Source: Paramoeba atlantica (lineage: Eukaryota; Discosea). Taken from it: a DNA stretch of 39,719 nt. Under the pieces are notes generated by a model. That model searched no databases. It saw only the letters and a list, made by a program, of their open reading frames with translations, and was not told where the DNA came from. The stretch covers positions 1-39,719 of the forward strand of contig CDRNVI010000165.1 of NCBI GenBank assembly GCA_977017575.1. Reading direction: 5' to 3'. This document shows positions 10,217 to 19,888 of the stretch, one piece after another. Made by a program: the position numbers and the translations under genes. Positions within the stretch are counted from its first letter, which is position 1. The number at the start of each line of letters is the position of its first letter.

Positions 10217-10430
10217 TTAGTTCTTTTGAAAAATGATGATTTTTTTTTTTTGGTAACTCAATTTTTTTTTTCAAAAAACAATATTTGGACAAATATTTCT
10301 TGATATTTTTGTTTAAAAAATCTTTATTAAAAAGTTTATCAAAAAAAATCTCCCCTCCACCCACCAGTGGCTTCAAAAAAGGAGTCAAAAATAGGGACTT
10401 AATTAGTCTTTTAGCTTGAAAGGAACCCAA
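10217..10430. other. A+T-rich spacer
   Basis: Homopolymer A and T runs. No gene seen. CTTAATTAGTCTTTT near 10393-10410 resembles the hairpin at 1079-1115 and could mark an old element end, but no clear inverted terminal repeat pair could be fixed. Confidence 0.4.
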
Positions 10431-10893
10431 AAGAAAAAGAAAGATAAAGAAAAAAGAAAAAAAAGAAAGAAAAGAAAAAAGAAAAAAAAAGAAAAAAAAA
10501 GAAAAAAAGAGAAAAGAGAGAAAAGAAAGAAAAGAAAAAAAGAAAAAAGAAAGAAAAAACAAAAAAAAGAAAAGAAAAAACAAAAAGAAAAAAAGAGAAA
10601 AGAAAGAAAAAGAAAGAAAAAGAAAAAAGAAAGAAAAAGAGAGAAAAGAAAGAAAAAAAGAAAGAAAAAGAAAGAAAGAAAAAGAAAAAAAGAGGAAGAA
10701 AAGAAAAAGAAAAGAAAAGAAAAAACAAAGAAAAAGAAACAAAAGAAAGGAAAGAAAAAACAGAAAAAAAGAGAAAAAGAAAAAGAAAAAGAAAGAAAAA
10801 GAAACAAAGAAAAAGAAAGAAAAAGAAAGAAAAAGAAAAAGAAAGAAAAAGAAAGAAAAAGAAAGAAAAAGAAAAAACAAAGAAAGAGAAGAC
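10431..10893. repeat. Polypurine (A/G) tract, GAAA-type
   Basis: Almost pure purine on the plus strand, mostly GAAA, GAAAA and GAAAAAA units with a few C interruptions. It can be read as long Lys/Glu/Arg proteins on one strand and Phe/Leu/Ser proteins on the other, but these are only the translation of simple repeat DNA. Confidence 0.95.
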
Positions 10894-11010
10894 ACACCTC
10901 CAAACTAGTTTTTAGGCTAAAAGCTTCAAGTCCATCAAAGAGAAAACTGAAAAAAAGAAAAGAAAGACTTTTTTTTTCTCTTTAAGAGATAAACAAAACA
11001 ATTTTAAACA

Positions 11011-11577
11011 TAATAGATAGAAATGAAACATCCATAGGTACAAATGAAACATCCATAGGTACAAATGAAACATCCATAGGTACAAATGAAACATCCATAG
11101 GTACAAACGAAATATAATAGGTATAAATAAAACATAATAGGTACAAATAAAACATAATAGGTAGAAATGAAATATTCATAGGTAGAAATGAAACATGATA
11201 GGTATAAATGAAACATGATAGGTAGAAATGAAACATGATAGGTACAAATAAAACATGATAGGTAGAAATGAAACATTCATAGGTAAAAATGAAATATCCA
11301 TAAGTACAAACAAAACATGATAGGTATAAATGAAACATTCATAGGTAGAAATGAAATATGATAGGTACAAATAAAACATGATAGGTAGAAATGAAACATT
11401 TATAGGTAGAAATGAAACATTCATAGGTACAAATGAAACATGATAAGTATAAATGAAACATTCATAGGTATAAATAAAACATGATAGGTACAAATGAAAC
11501 ATGGTAGGTACAAATGAAACATGATAGGTACAAATGAAATATGATAGATAGAAATGAAATATTCATAGGTAGAAATG
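11011..11577. repeat. 20/21-bp minisatellite
   Basis: About 27 tandem units of AAATGAAACATCCATAGGTAC (21 bp with CC at the centre) or AAATGAAACATGATAGGTAC (20 bp with GA). The first four units are of the CC type and nearly identical. Later units mix the two types, with further point variants (ACATTCATAGG, ATATAATAGG). The change between 20 and 21 bp means no reading frame is conserved along the array. Confidence 0.95.
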
Positions 11578-11872
11578 TAGTTCTTTCAAAAAAAAAAATG
11601 AAAAATGAAAAATGAAAAATACTTTATATTGAGATCAGTCATTTTGTCATTGAGATTAAAAGAAAAAAAAAGAATTAGAAAAAAGAATTTCTTTTCTTAA
11701 AGAAAGAGAAAGAGAAAAAAGAAAAAAGAAAAAGAAAAAGAAAAGAAAAAGAAAAGAAAAAGAAAAGAAAAGAAAAGAAAAGAAAAGAAAAGAAAAACTC
11801 AAATAATATCAAAAGTACAATTAAGAAGAATTCCCTCTTCTTTTACATCACTCACACAAGTTCAATCCTTAC
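11578..11872. repeat. Simple-sequence spacer, (AAAAATG)n and (GAAA)n
   Basis: A short AAAAATG array near 11590-11620 and a GAAAA array near 11700-11796, with unique A+T-rich sequence between and after them. No gene seen. Confidence 0.7.
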
Positions 11873-13966
11873 TTGCACTCCTTGAAGTTTGTTCACTCTG
11901 TTCATTTAAATCAGAAAAAAAAAAAGAAAAAGAAAGGAGAAAAGAAAAGAAAAAAGAGATTAAAAAAAGAAAGAGAAAGAAAGAGAGAAAAGAAGAAAGA
12001 GAAAGAAAAAGAGACCAATATGAACAGAAAAAAGAGATTGATTTATCACTCCAATTGTTGTTGGTTTGTACATTTTATGAGAGAGAGAAAAGAAAGAGAG
12101 AAAGAAAAAGAAAAGTGGAGAGACAGGATTGGTACATAACTTCCTTTTGTTGACTTTAATTGATCTCTGTTTTCTTTCCTTTCATTTTAAGAGAGAGAGA
12201 GAGAGAAGAAAAAAAGAAAAAAGAAAAACAAAAATAAGGAAAGAAAAAATTACTAATAGGTTTGGGAAAGTTCTTCAACTTCCAAATACTTTCTAAGCTT
12301 TTTCAATATATTTTTCACCTCTCTTAAATCAAAAAATTAGAAGAAAAGATGAAGAAAGAGAGAGAAAGACAAACAGAAAAGAAGAGAATGGAAAGAAAAA
12401 AGAAAGAAAAGAAGAACCAACTAATCATACAATAACTGAGTTTAATACAAGTCATAATGGCAGGGTGATTAATCCCACAAAAAATTGCTTTTGCTTCAAA
12501 GAAATTTTTTCAATTGAAACAAACCTTTGAGAAAGAGAAGAGGGAAAGAGAGAGAAGAGAAATAAATTTAAATCAAATGATTCAAGAAAGACAAAAATGA
12601 GTAGAAAAAAAGAAGAAAAAATGGAAAAAAAAATAAATGGAGCAACAAAACTTCAACAAGTCCAATTAACTGTTCCAACAAATTCGCTCTCTATTCAATA
12701 GAAGTTCAGAAAAATAAAAAGAGAGAAAAGAGAGAAAGAAAGAGAAAGAAAGAGAGAAGAGAGAGAGAAGAGAGAAAAGAGAGAAAAGAGAAACCAGAGT
12801 AACAGTCTGTTGACAGAGAATTTCAGAGGCAATAGATATTGAAAGATCATTCAAATGAATTGTTATATTCTCAATATCTTTATCCTATTTTATTTTTTAT
12901 TAGAAAGAGAGAGAAGAGAGAAGAAGAGAGAGAAGAAGAGAGAGAAGAAGAGAGAGAAACCTTCTCTTTCATTAACCAACTCACAAGTTGGCAAGGAGAA
13001 ATAAAAGACAACATCTCTAAATAAACAACATTCATTTGTTCAGCCAACCCTTGAATATCCCATTCTTTTTTCTGATAAAAGAGAAGAGAGGAGATAAGAA
13101 CAAAAAAAAAGAAAAGAAAAGAAAAAAGAAAAAAGAAAAAAAGAAAAAAGAAAAAAAGAAAAAAGAAAAAAAGAAAAAATACAAAGGGAATTATATTCCA
13201 TTTCAGGTCTGAGAAAAGTAAAGTCAATAAAAATAATAATAAGAGGAACAAAAACAGAAAGGAGAGAGGAGAGAGAAAAGAAAAAGAAGAGAAAGAGAAA
13301 GAGAAAGAGAAAGAGAGAAGAAAAAAAGAGAAAAGAAAGAGAAAAAAGAAAGAGAAAGAGAAAGAGACCAATTAGAACTTTTCTATTTGGATTTGAGGGA
13401 AAAAGATTGCTCTATTGCTTCAATTATTGTTGGTCTCTACATTTTATGAGAGAGAGAAGAGAAAATAGAAAGAAAAGAAAGAAAGAAAAGAGAGAAAGAA
13501 AAGAGAAAACATACAAAAAGTAAGAAGGATCATAAGAAAAATGAGGAATTACAAATGTTGATTTTTGAGAAGAATAAAAAGAGAGAAAAGAGAGAGAAAG
13601 AAAGAGAGAGAAAGAAAAAGAGAAGAGAGAAGAGAGAGAGAAGAGAGAAAAGAGAGAAAAGAGAAACCAGAGTAACAGTCTGTTGACAGAGAATTTCAGA
13701 GGCAATAGATATTGAAAGATCATTCAAATGAATTGTTATATTCTCAATATCTTTATTCTATTTTATTTTTTATTAGAGAGAGAGAGAAGAAGAGAAAAGA
13801 AGAGAGAGAAAAAAAGAGAGAAACCTTCTCTTTTGTTAACCAACTCACAAGTTGGCAAGGAGAAATAAAAGACAACATCTTTGAATAAACAACATTCATT
13901 TGTTCAACCAACCCTTAAACAATCCATTCTTTTTTCTTGATAAAAGAGAAGAGAGGAGATAAGAAC

Positions 13967-14001
<35 letters not shown>

Positions 14002-15379
14002 GAAAAAAGAAAAAAAGAAAAAAAGAAAAAAAGAAAAAAATATAAAATACAAAAGGGAATTATGTTCCATTTCAGGTCTGAGAAAAGTAAAGTCAATAAA
14101 AATAATAATAAGAGGAACAAAAACAGAAAGGAGAAAAGGAGAGAGAAAAGAAAAAGAAGAGAAAGAGGAAGAGAAAAAGAGAAAAAAAAAAAAGAGAAAA
14201 GAAAGAGAAAAGAGAAAGAGAAAGAGAAAGAGACCAATAGAGATTTTTCTGTTTGGATTTGAGGGAAAAAAGATTGCTCTATCACCTCAATTATTGTTGG
14301 TTTCTACATTTTATGAGAAAGAAAAGAGAAAGAAAAGAAAAGAAAGAAAGAAAAGAAAGAAAGAAAAGAAAGAAAGAAAAGAAAAGAAGAGAAAGAAAAA
14401 AGAGAGAGAAGAAGAGAAACAAATAAGGGAAAGAATTAGAATAAATTGAGAGTAATTTTGCTCTCTTTTTCTTCTTTCCTTCTCTTTCTCTCTTTCTCTC
14501 TCTTTTCTCTCTCTTTTCTCTCTCTTTTCTCTCTCTTTTCTTTTCTTTCTTTCCCTCTTTCTTTCTCTTTTGTTTTTTTTCTCTTTTCTTTCTCTCTCTC
14601 CTTTTCTTTCTCTTTTTTTCCTTCTCTTTGAGAGAGAGAGAGAGAGAAGAAAAAAAGAAAAGAAAAAAACAAAGATAAAGAAAAGAAAAAATTACCAATA
14701 GGTTTGAGAAAGTTCTTCAACTTTCAAATACTTTCTAAGCTTTTTCAATATATTTTTCACCTCTCTTAAATCAAAAAATTAAAAGAAAAGATGAAGAAAG
14801 AGAGAGAAAGACAAACAGAAAAGAAGAGAAAGGAAAGAAAAAAGAAAAAAAAGAAGAACCAACTAATTGCACAATAACTGAGTTTAACACAAGTCATAAC
14901 GGCAGGGTGATTAATCCCACAAAAAATTGCTTTTGCTCTAAAGAAATTTTTTCAATTGAAACAAACCTTTGAGAAAGAGAAGAGGGAAAGAGAGAGAAGA
15001 GAAATAAATTTAAATCAATTGATTCAAGGAAGACAAAAATGAGTAGAAAAAAAGAAGAAAAAATGAGGAAAAAAAATAAATGGAGCAACAAAACTTCAAC
15101 AAGTCCAATTAACTGTTCCAACAAATTTGCTCTCTATTCAATAGAAGTTCAGAAAAGTAAAAAGAGAGAAAAAAGAGAGAAAGAAAGAAAGAGAGAAGAG
15201 AGAAGAGAGAAGAGAAGAGAGAAGAGAGAAGAGAGAAAAGAGAGAAGAGAGAAAAGAGAGAAAAGAGAGAAGAGAAACCAGAGTAACAGTCTGTTGACAA
15301 AAAATTTCAGAAGCAATAGACATTGAAAGATCATTCAAATGAATTGTCATATTCTCAATATTTTTATACTATTTTATTT
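11873..15379. repeat. Long-period subtelomeric repeat, polypurine-rich, left part
   Basis: Unique-looking blocks of 60-120 bp are separated by GAAA/GAGA tracts and recur in a fixed order. Examples: ACCAGAGTAACAGTCTGTTG at about 12791, 13662 and 15277; CCAACTCACAAGTTGGCAAG at about 12972, 13839 and (right part) 16950; GCAGGGTGATTAATCCCAC at about 12460 and 14902; CATTTTATGAGA at about 12072, 13440, 14309 and 17421. The large period is about 2.44 kb (12250 to 14690) and an internal short period is about 0.87 kb (12791 to 13662). No protein gene is supported; the many K/E/R-rich open frames are repeat translations. Confidence 0.88.
14450..14655. repeat. Polypyrimidine block and purine/pyrimidine strand switch
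   Basis: Inside otherwise plus-strand purine DNA, about 180 bp (14460-14632) is nearly pure pyrimidine (TCTCTTTT units). It then flips at 14630-14640 to GAGAGAGA. The flank is therefore close to an inverted repeat of Pu/Py tracts with strong hairpin or triplex potential. A second, shorter switch occurs at about 17775-17858. Confidence 0.85.
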
Positions 15380-16742
15380 TTTATTGAATTTTGAGACTGA
15401 AAAAGTGAGAACAATGAGAGAAAAGCACTATTAAAGGAGAATTGCTCCCTTTAGATAAACAAAAATAATTGAAAAAAACTCAATAATGAGAAAATAATCA
15501 ATAAAATCAATAAAAAGAATATTATTGAACAAAAATCAATTTTATTGACAAAAAATTCAAAAAAAATCCTGCTCAAATCAAGGCAATGCGGTTTGAACCT
15601 GTTGCCCCCTATGTGGCTGGAAGGTCACCGTAACTGTCACAGGATTTTCTGCTGTTGGAGGTTCATCAGATCCCAGAATGTGAGCAGCATGTTCACCAGC
15701 TGTGCGGTCTGAGTCTTCATAATATCCATGAGCAACCTGCTCGCTGGTCCAGCCTCCACATACCATCAACTGGTCATTTTATGCTGGTTATTTTCTTCAC
15801 CAATTTTGCGACATATCCTTTCCCAAGGTGTTGAGCAGCAAATTTTTCTTGGTGTCTATTCCATTTCCACCACAAATGAGTACCATCAAGGATTAATTCC
15901 AAATGATCAATCATTGTGTTGACTGGAATAAAGCTACCGAGAACAGGGATAACCACCTTTGTCTTTGACAACACTTTTGATTTTGAACACCTCTTCAGTG
16001 TGAAAGAGACACTTCCATTTTTCTTGAATTTCACAAGATTACAGTCGATTTCAATAACTTCCACACTTCGAGCCAATCCAAAGAATGAAAACATTGTCAA
16101 CAAAGCATCTTGAAGTCTTCTCCTGGAGTAATTCAACGATTTATATACTGTTTGATCTCATCCACCAAGAAAACCACCTTCTTTTTTGCCTCATATTCTG
16201 CTGTCTCTCCTTTCAACATTTGATTTAATTGATGAGTTTCAGAGAAGTCAATCGTATATTTACACAAAATGTAGCGTTTTACGAGTGAGAGCACCGGGAA
16301 GAACGAACTCAGACTGTATACACAATCTCTGTTCCGATGGGCCAACACAAACAAATACTTTTGGTAAAACTTGATCAACAAGTCTTCATTGATGACATAA
16401 TCCTTTTCTTGTTCGTCATTTTTCTAAAAAAATTTTGTCAAAAAGTCTTCGAATCGGCTTGCTACAGTTAAGAAAGCTTTTCGGGTTGCCTGAGGTTCAT
16501 TCACCACACCATTCAGACAGAATGACGGGTAGAATCAAAGTGAAAAGAGTCCCAATCCTTCGATCAGAGTGACACAACAAGTGGGTTTTCCACTCTTCGT
16601 GCAGGGTTCATCTCTTGGAAAATGAAAAAACACCCCACGGTCTTTTCTTTGTCATCACACAATCGTCCCAAAACAGACTCAAATCAATCGAAATACACTA
16701 TATTTATTGCTCTCATTTTTCCTAGCCTCAAAATTCAATAAA
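15380..16742 (-). mobile_element. Tyrosine-recombinase (Crypton-like) DNA element with terminal inverted repeats
   Basis: A 1.36-kb insertion in the long-period repeat: sequence left of it matches the repeat just before its GAGA tract, and sequence right of 16858 matches the repeat resuming. Its ends are inverted copies: TTTATTGAATTTTGAG (15380-15395) and its complement at 16727-16742. Weaker similarity extends about 20 bp further inward (AAAARTGAGARCAAT). The outer limit is uncertain because the target also ends in TTTTTATT. It encodes a decayed tyrosine recombinase on the minus strand. Known Cryptons usually lack long terminal inverted repeats, so this combination is unusual. Confidence 0.65.
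15578..16560 (-). pseudogene. Tyrosine recombinase-like transposase remnant
   Basis: Read on the minus strand: an N-terminal helical core-binding-like region (KAFLTVASRFEDFLTKFF near 16480, LIKFYQKYLF near 16365, then KKKVVFLVDEIKQYI near 16165). Next comes LLTMFSFFGLARSVEVIEID near 16090, which fits the box-I region with its Arg, and a Lys-containing strand (SKTKVVIP near 15955). Finally CGGWTSEQVAHGYYEDS near 15740 fits the C-terminal box with GGW and the Tyr nucleophile region. Two frame changes are visible. The stretch between KKITSIK (15777) and QLMVCGGW lacks the expected H-x-L-R box, so a short deletion is likely. The family follows from motif order and is an inference without a database search. 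Confidence 0.65.
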
Positions 16743-16750
16743 ATGTTGTA

Positions 16751-16847
16751 GCCACTGTTTGAAAAGACATATCTTGTCTCGGGTGTTTCTGATCAGTCTC
16801 GATCAAAAAAAACCTTGACAATAAACTGCCTTTTTTCAAACAGTGGC
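16751..16847. mobile_element. 97-bp MITE-like element with TA duplication
   Basis: GCCACTGTTTGAAAA (16751-16765) and its exact complement at 16833-16847 form 15-bp perfect terminal inverted repeats. The element is flanked by TA on both sides (16749-16750, 16848-16849). Size, inverted ends and TA target suggest a Tc1/mariner-type non-autonomous element. It lies immediately right of the tyrosine-recombinase element. Confidence 0.7.
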
Positions 16848-16849
16848 TA

Positions 16850-17870
16850 AATATCTATTATTAAAGAGAGAAGAGAGAGAGAAGAGAAAGAGAAGAGAGA
16901 GAGAAGAGAGAGAAGAGAGAGAAGAGAGAGAGAAACCTTCTCTTTCATTAACCAACTCACAAGTTGGCAAGGAAAAATAAGACAACATCTCTGAATAAAC
17001 AACATTCATTTGTTCAGCCAACCCTTGAACATTCCATTCTTTTTTCTGATAAAAGAGAAGAGAGGAGATAAGGACAAAAAGAAAAGAAAAGAAAAGGAAA
17101 AAGGAAAGAAAAAAAGAAAAAAAGAAAAAAAGAAAAAAAGAAAAAAAGAAAAAAAGAAAAAAAGAAAAAAAGAAAAAAAGAAAAAAAGAAAAAATATAAA
17201 ATACAAAAGGGAATTATGTTCCATTTCGGGTCTGAGAAAAGTAAAGTCAATAAAAATAATAATAAGAGGAACAAAAACAGAAAAGAGAGAGGGGAGAGAG
17301 GAAAAAAAGAGAAAAGAAAGAGAAAAGAGAAAGAGAAAGAGAAAGAGACCAATAGGGACTTTTCTGTTTGGATTTGAGGAAAAAAGATTGCTCTATCGCT
17401 CCAATTATTGTTGGTCTGTACATTTTATGAGAGAGAGAAGAGAAAATAGAGAAAGAAAAGAAAGAAAGAAAAGAAAGAAAGAAAAGAAAGAAAGAAAAGA
17501 AAGAAAGAAAAGAGAGAAAGAAAAGAGAAAACATCCAAAGAGTAAGAAGGATTACAAGAAGAATGAGGAGTCACAAATGTTGATTTTTGAGAAGAAGAAA
17601 GGAGAGAGGGAGACCACAGAGAAGGGGAAAAGAAGAAGAAGAAGAACTTTCTGGTTTCTCTTTTTTTCTTGAGATGAAAAGAAGAGAGAAAGAGAGATAA
17701 AAAGAAGAGAAAGGAAGAGAAAGAAGAAGAGAAACAAAAAAGGGAAAGAATTAGAATGAATTTCAAGTAATTTTACTCTCTTTTTCTTCTTTCCTTCTCT
17801 TTCTCTTTCTCTCTTTCTCTCTTTCTCTTTCCCTCTTCTCTTTCTCTTCTCTTTTTCTTGAAAAAAAATA
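16850..17870. repeat. Long-period subtelomeric repeat, right part
   Basis: Resumes the repeat interrupted at 15380. The shared blocks appear in the same order as at 12957-13560 and 13823-14440: CCAACTCACAAGTTGGCAAG near 16950, TCTGATAAAAGAGAAGAG near 17045, AAGTAAAGTCAATAAAAATA near 17239, and TTGGATTTGAGG near 17368. It includes a very regular GAAAAAAA array at 17106-17195. It ends in a pyrimidine block at 17775-17858. Confidence 0.87.
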
Positions 17871-18362
17871 AATAAATTACCTTGACCATTTACGAGAAGG
17901 AGGAGAAGCAAAAAGGAGGGAGAGAAGAGAGAGGGAGAGAAGAAGAGAGAGGGAGAGAAGAAGAAGAAGAGAGAGGAGCTTGTTTCTATTAAATAAATAT
18001 TTAAATTAAAATTAAAATTAAAAAACAAAGGCAGAAGAGAAAGAAAAAGAAATGAGAGAGAAAAGAAAAGAAAAGAAAAGAAAAGAGAGAGAAAAAAACC
18101 AAAACGGAGAGAGAGAAACGAAAACAAAACAAAAAATTAATTCAAAAAATAGGTTTCTTTTTTTGAACCACACAAAAAGTGATGAGAATCGAGTAGTGTG
18201 TGGTTTTTTGTTTTTTGTTTTTGAAATTCAAAAAAATTAGATTTCCTTTTAGTTTGTTGATTCTTATTCTTCTTCCTTTTTCTACTTGGTTTCAACTCCT
18301 TTTTTTACTTTTTTTTTCATCTGTCATTTGGAAGAGAAAAACACCTTCTTTCTTTTTGGTTC
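17871..18362. other. Purine-rich then T-rich spacer
   Basis: GAGA/GAAG tracts to about 18130, then A+T-rich sequence up to the copia fossil. No gene can be supported. Confidence 0.5.
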
Positions 18363-18412
18363 TGTTGGGAACCAAACAGAACCACCTCTTCTCTTCTCTT
18401 GCTCCAACCCCC
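18363..18412 (+). repeat. Copia fossil, 5' LTR-like start
   Basis: Begins TGTTGG and shares about 50 bp (AACCACCTCTTCTCTT, then TTGCTCCAACCC) with 23200-23247 before the two diverge. The true LTR length cannot be set from this sequence. Confidence 0.65.
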
Positions 18413-18616
18413 CTGATCTCTGTCTTTCTTTCTTCAAGCAAGATTTGGGTTTTTTCTTGTTTGTCTGTTTTGACTTTGCAGATGGTTCTTTGGAGATGAT
18501 TCACTAAAACGCTTCAAAAGCAGCCTGTCTTTGCTGCTCTGTGGAGTCACAAATAAAATTATTTCTTATTTTTCTCAACAAATCAATTTGATTTCAATAG
18601 ATAAAAAAGTTCTTTT

Positions 18617-19037
18617 TTTTTTTTTTTTTTGAGGCAAACTTTATTCAATTAGTAGTTCTTAATCTAAACCATTTGAATTACATTAAATTATATTTGTTTT
18701 TAACCTCTAACGAGAGGTGAAGTTTTAAACTTCAGCTTAGTTCAGTCGGTCTTTATGCTGAACTTTAGAACTTCTACAAGTTCAGGCTGGAGGATGCACA
18801 TCAGAAGGGAGAATAATCCAAAGCTCCTTCCAAGGGAATTTACCCTCAACTTTTTAGCAGACAGGGCTGAGATGTAACCTGTTCCGATTTTCACACTTCT
18901 TCAAGAGCTCCTCACTCCAATCAAATCACTCTACAGCACCAGAAAAATTTTCTATAATATCGAAAAACTGGGATTTGAACTCGCCCCCCTGGGGTTGGAC
19001 ATAGTCGAATTTACGACTAAACTACAGGCGCCAACCC
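18617..19037 (-). mobile_element. SINE S2 (tRNA-derived), youngest-looking copy
   Basis: A full-length copy of about 421 bp including the A tail, with a perfect 20-bp target-site duplication ATAGATAAAAAAGTTCTTTT at 18597-18616 and 19038-19057. It keeps CpG dinucleotides in the tRNA-like head (GCGCC, TCGTAAATTCGAC, GGCGAG on the minus strand) that are mutated in S3 and S4. It is inserted near the left end of the copia fossil. Confidence 0.94.
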
Positions 19038-19888
19038 ATAGATAAAAAAGTTCTTTTGCTCTCCACTTCACGTTTATTTATAATGTCGATCAAAACTGAG
19101 ATTCCCAGGCTCGCCCAGACTAACTACTCTATATAGAAGAGTGCTGTTCACACACACAAATCCATGCTGCAAATGGCTGGCATTACATCAGCAAGAACAT
19201 TGAACCTAACACTGTTGATGGTCCTGAAAACATCAAGTCATATTGGACAGCAGCCTTGCTCATAACATCCTCTGTTTCAAGCAAGTTGGCATATCTAGTC
19301 ACTACCGAAAGTGATGAAAGATCATACAATCCATCAGTTTCCTGGGCGCACATCCTGCGAAGAAAGTCAAAGTGATCCGTACCGATAGTCCCAAAGAGTA
19401 CAACACTTGGAGGTTATGTTCTTATTTGGATAGAAGAGGTATTCAGAAGGAAACATCTGTGCCCTACTGTCAATGTAAAGGAAGAAGTTTGAAAGCAAGG
19501 TGCAACAATATGCATTTTTCTTGGGATTGCACCAGAACACACACAGCGAATATCTTCTTCGTCCAATCAATAAGGAGGGAAAGACATCATCACCCAAGAT
19601 GCTCATTTTCAAGAAATAATCTTTCCAAAACTTGAACTTCAATTTCTAATTTCACTCAAGCTCTCACTTTTCAACAGGTTTATATCTGAACTGTGAACCA
19701 AACGAAAGTATGGTCTCACCTTTGATTATTCTGAAGCAAAAAGAAGAGGAAGAGGAAGAAGAAAAGACTATCAGAGGATGAAGAAACTGAGGATGACACA
19801 CCTCCTGGTACACTGCTGTTACAATCTGATCTTGTGATTGCAGGGGAGAATATATTTGATGAGGATGATGAAGAAACCAATCACAATC

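Noticed and set aside
1083-10410. AATTAGTCTTTT near 1085 and 10398 as piggyBac terminal repeats
   Set aside because: The match is short, in A+T-rich DNA, and not clearly inverted with TTAA at both outer edges.
10912-11502. Repeat proteins with FICTYG or FHLYLW units
   Set aside because: They derive from the 20/21-bp minisatellite. The mixed unit length breaks any common frame.
11011-11577. CRISPR-like array
   Set aside because: Units are contiguous with no unique spacers, and the context is eukaryotic subtelomere.
10403-18127. Many Lys/Glu/Arg-rich or Phe/Leu/Ser-rich proteins
   Set aside because: They are translations of A/G simple repeats. They occur on both strands in several frames, without starts, conserved frame or domain.
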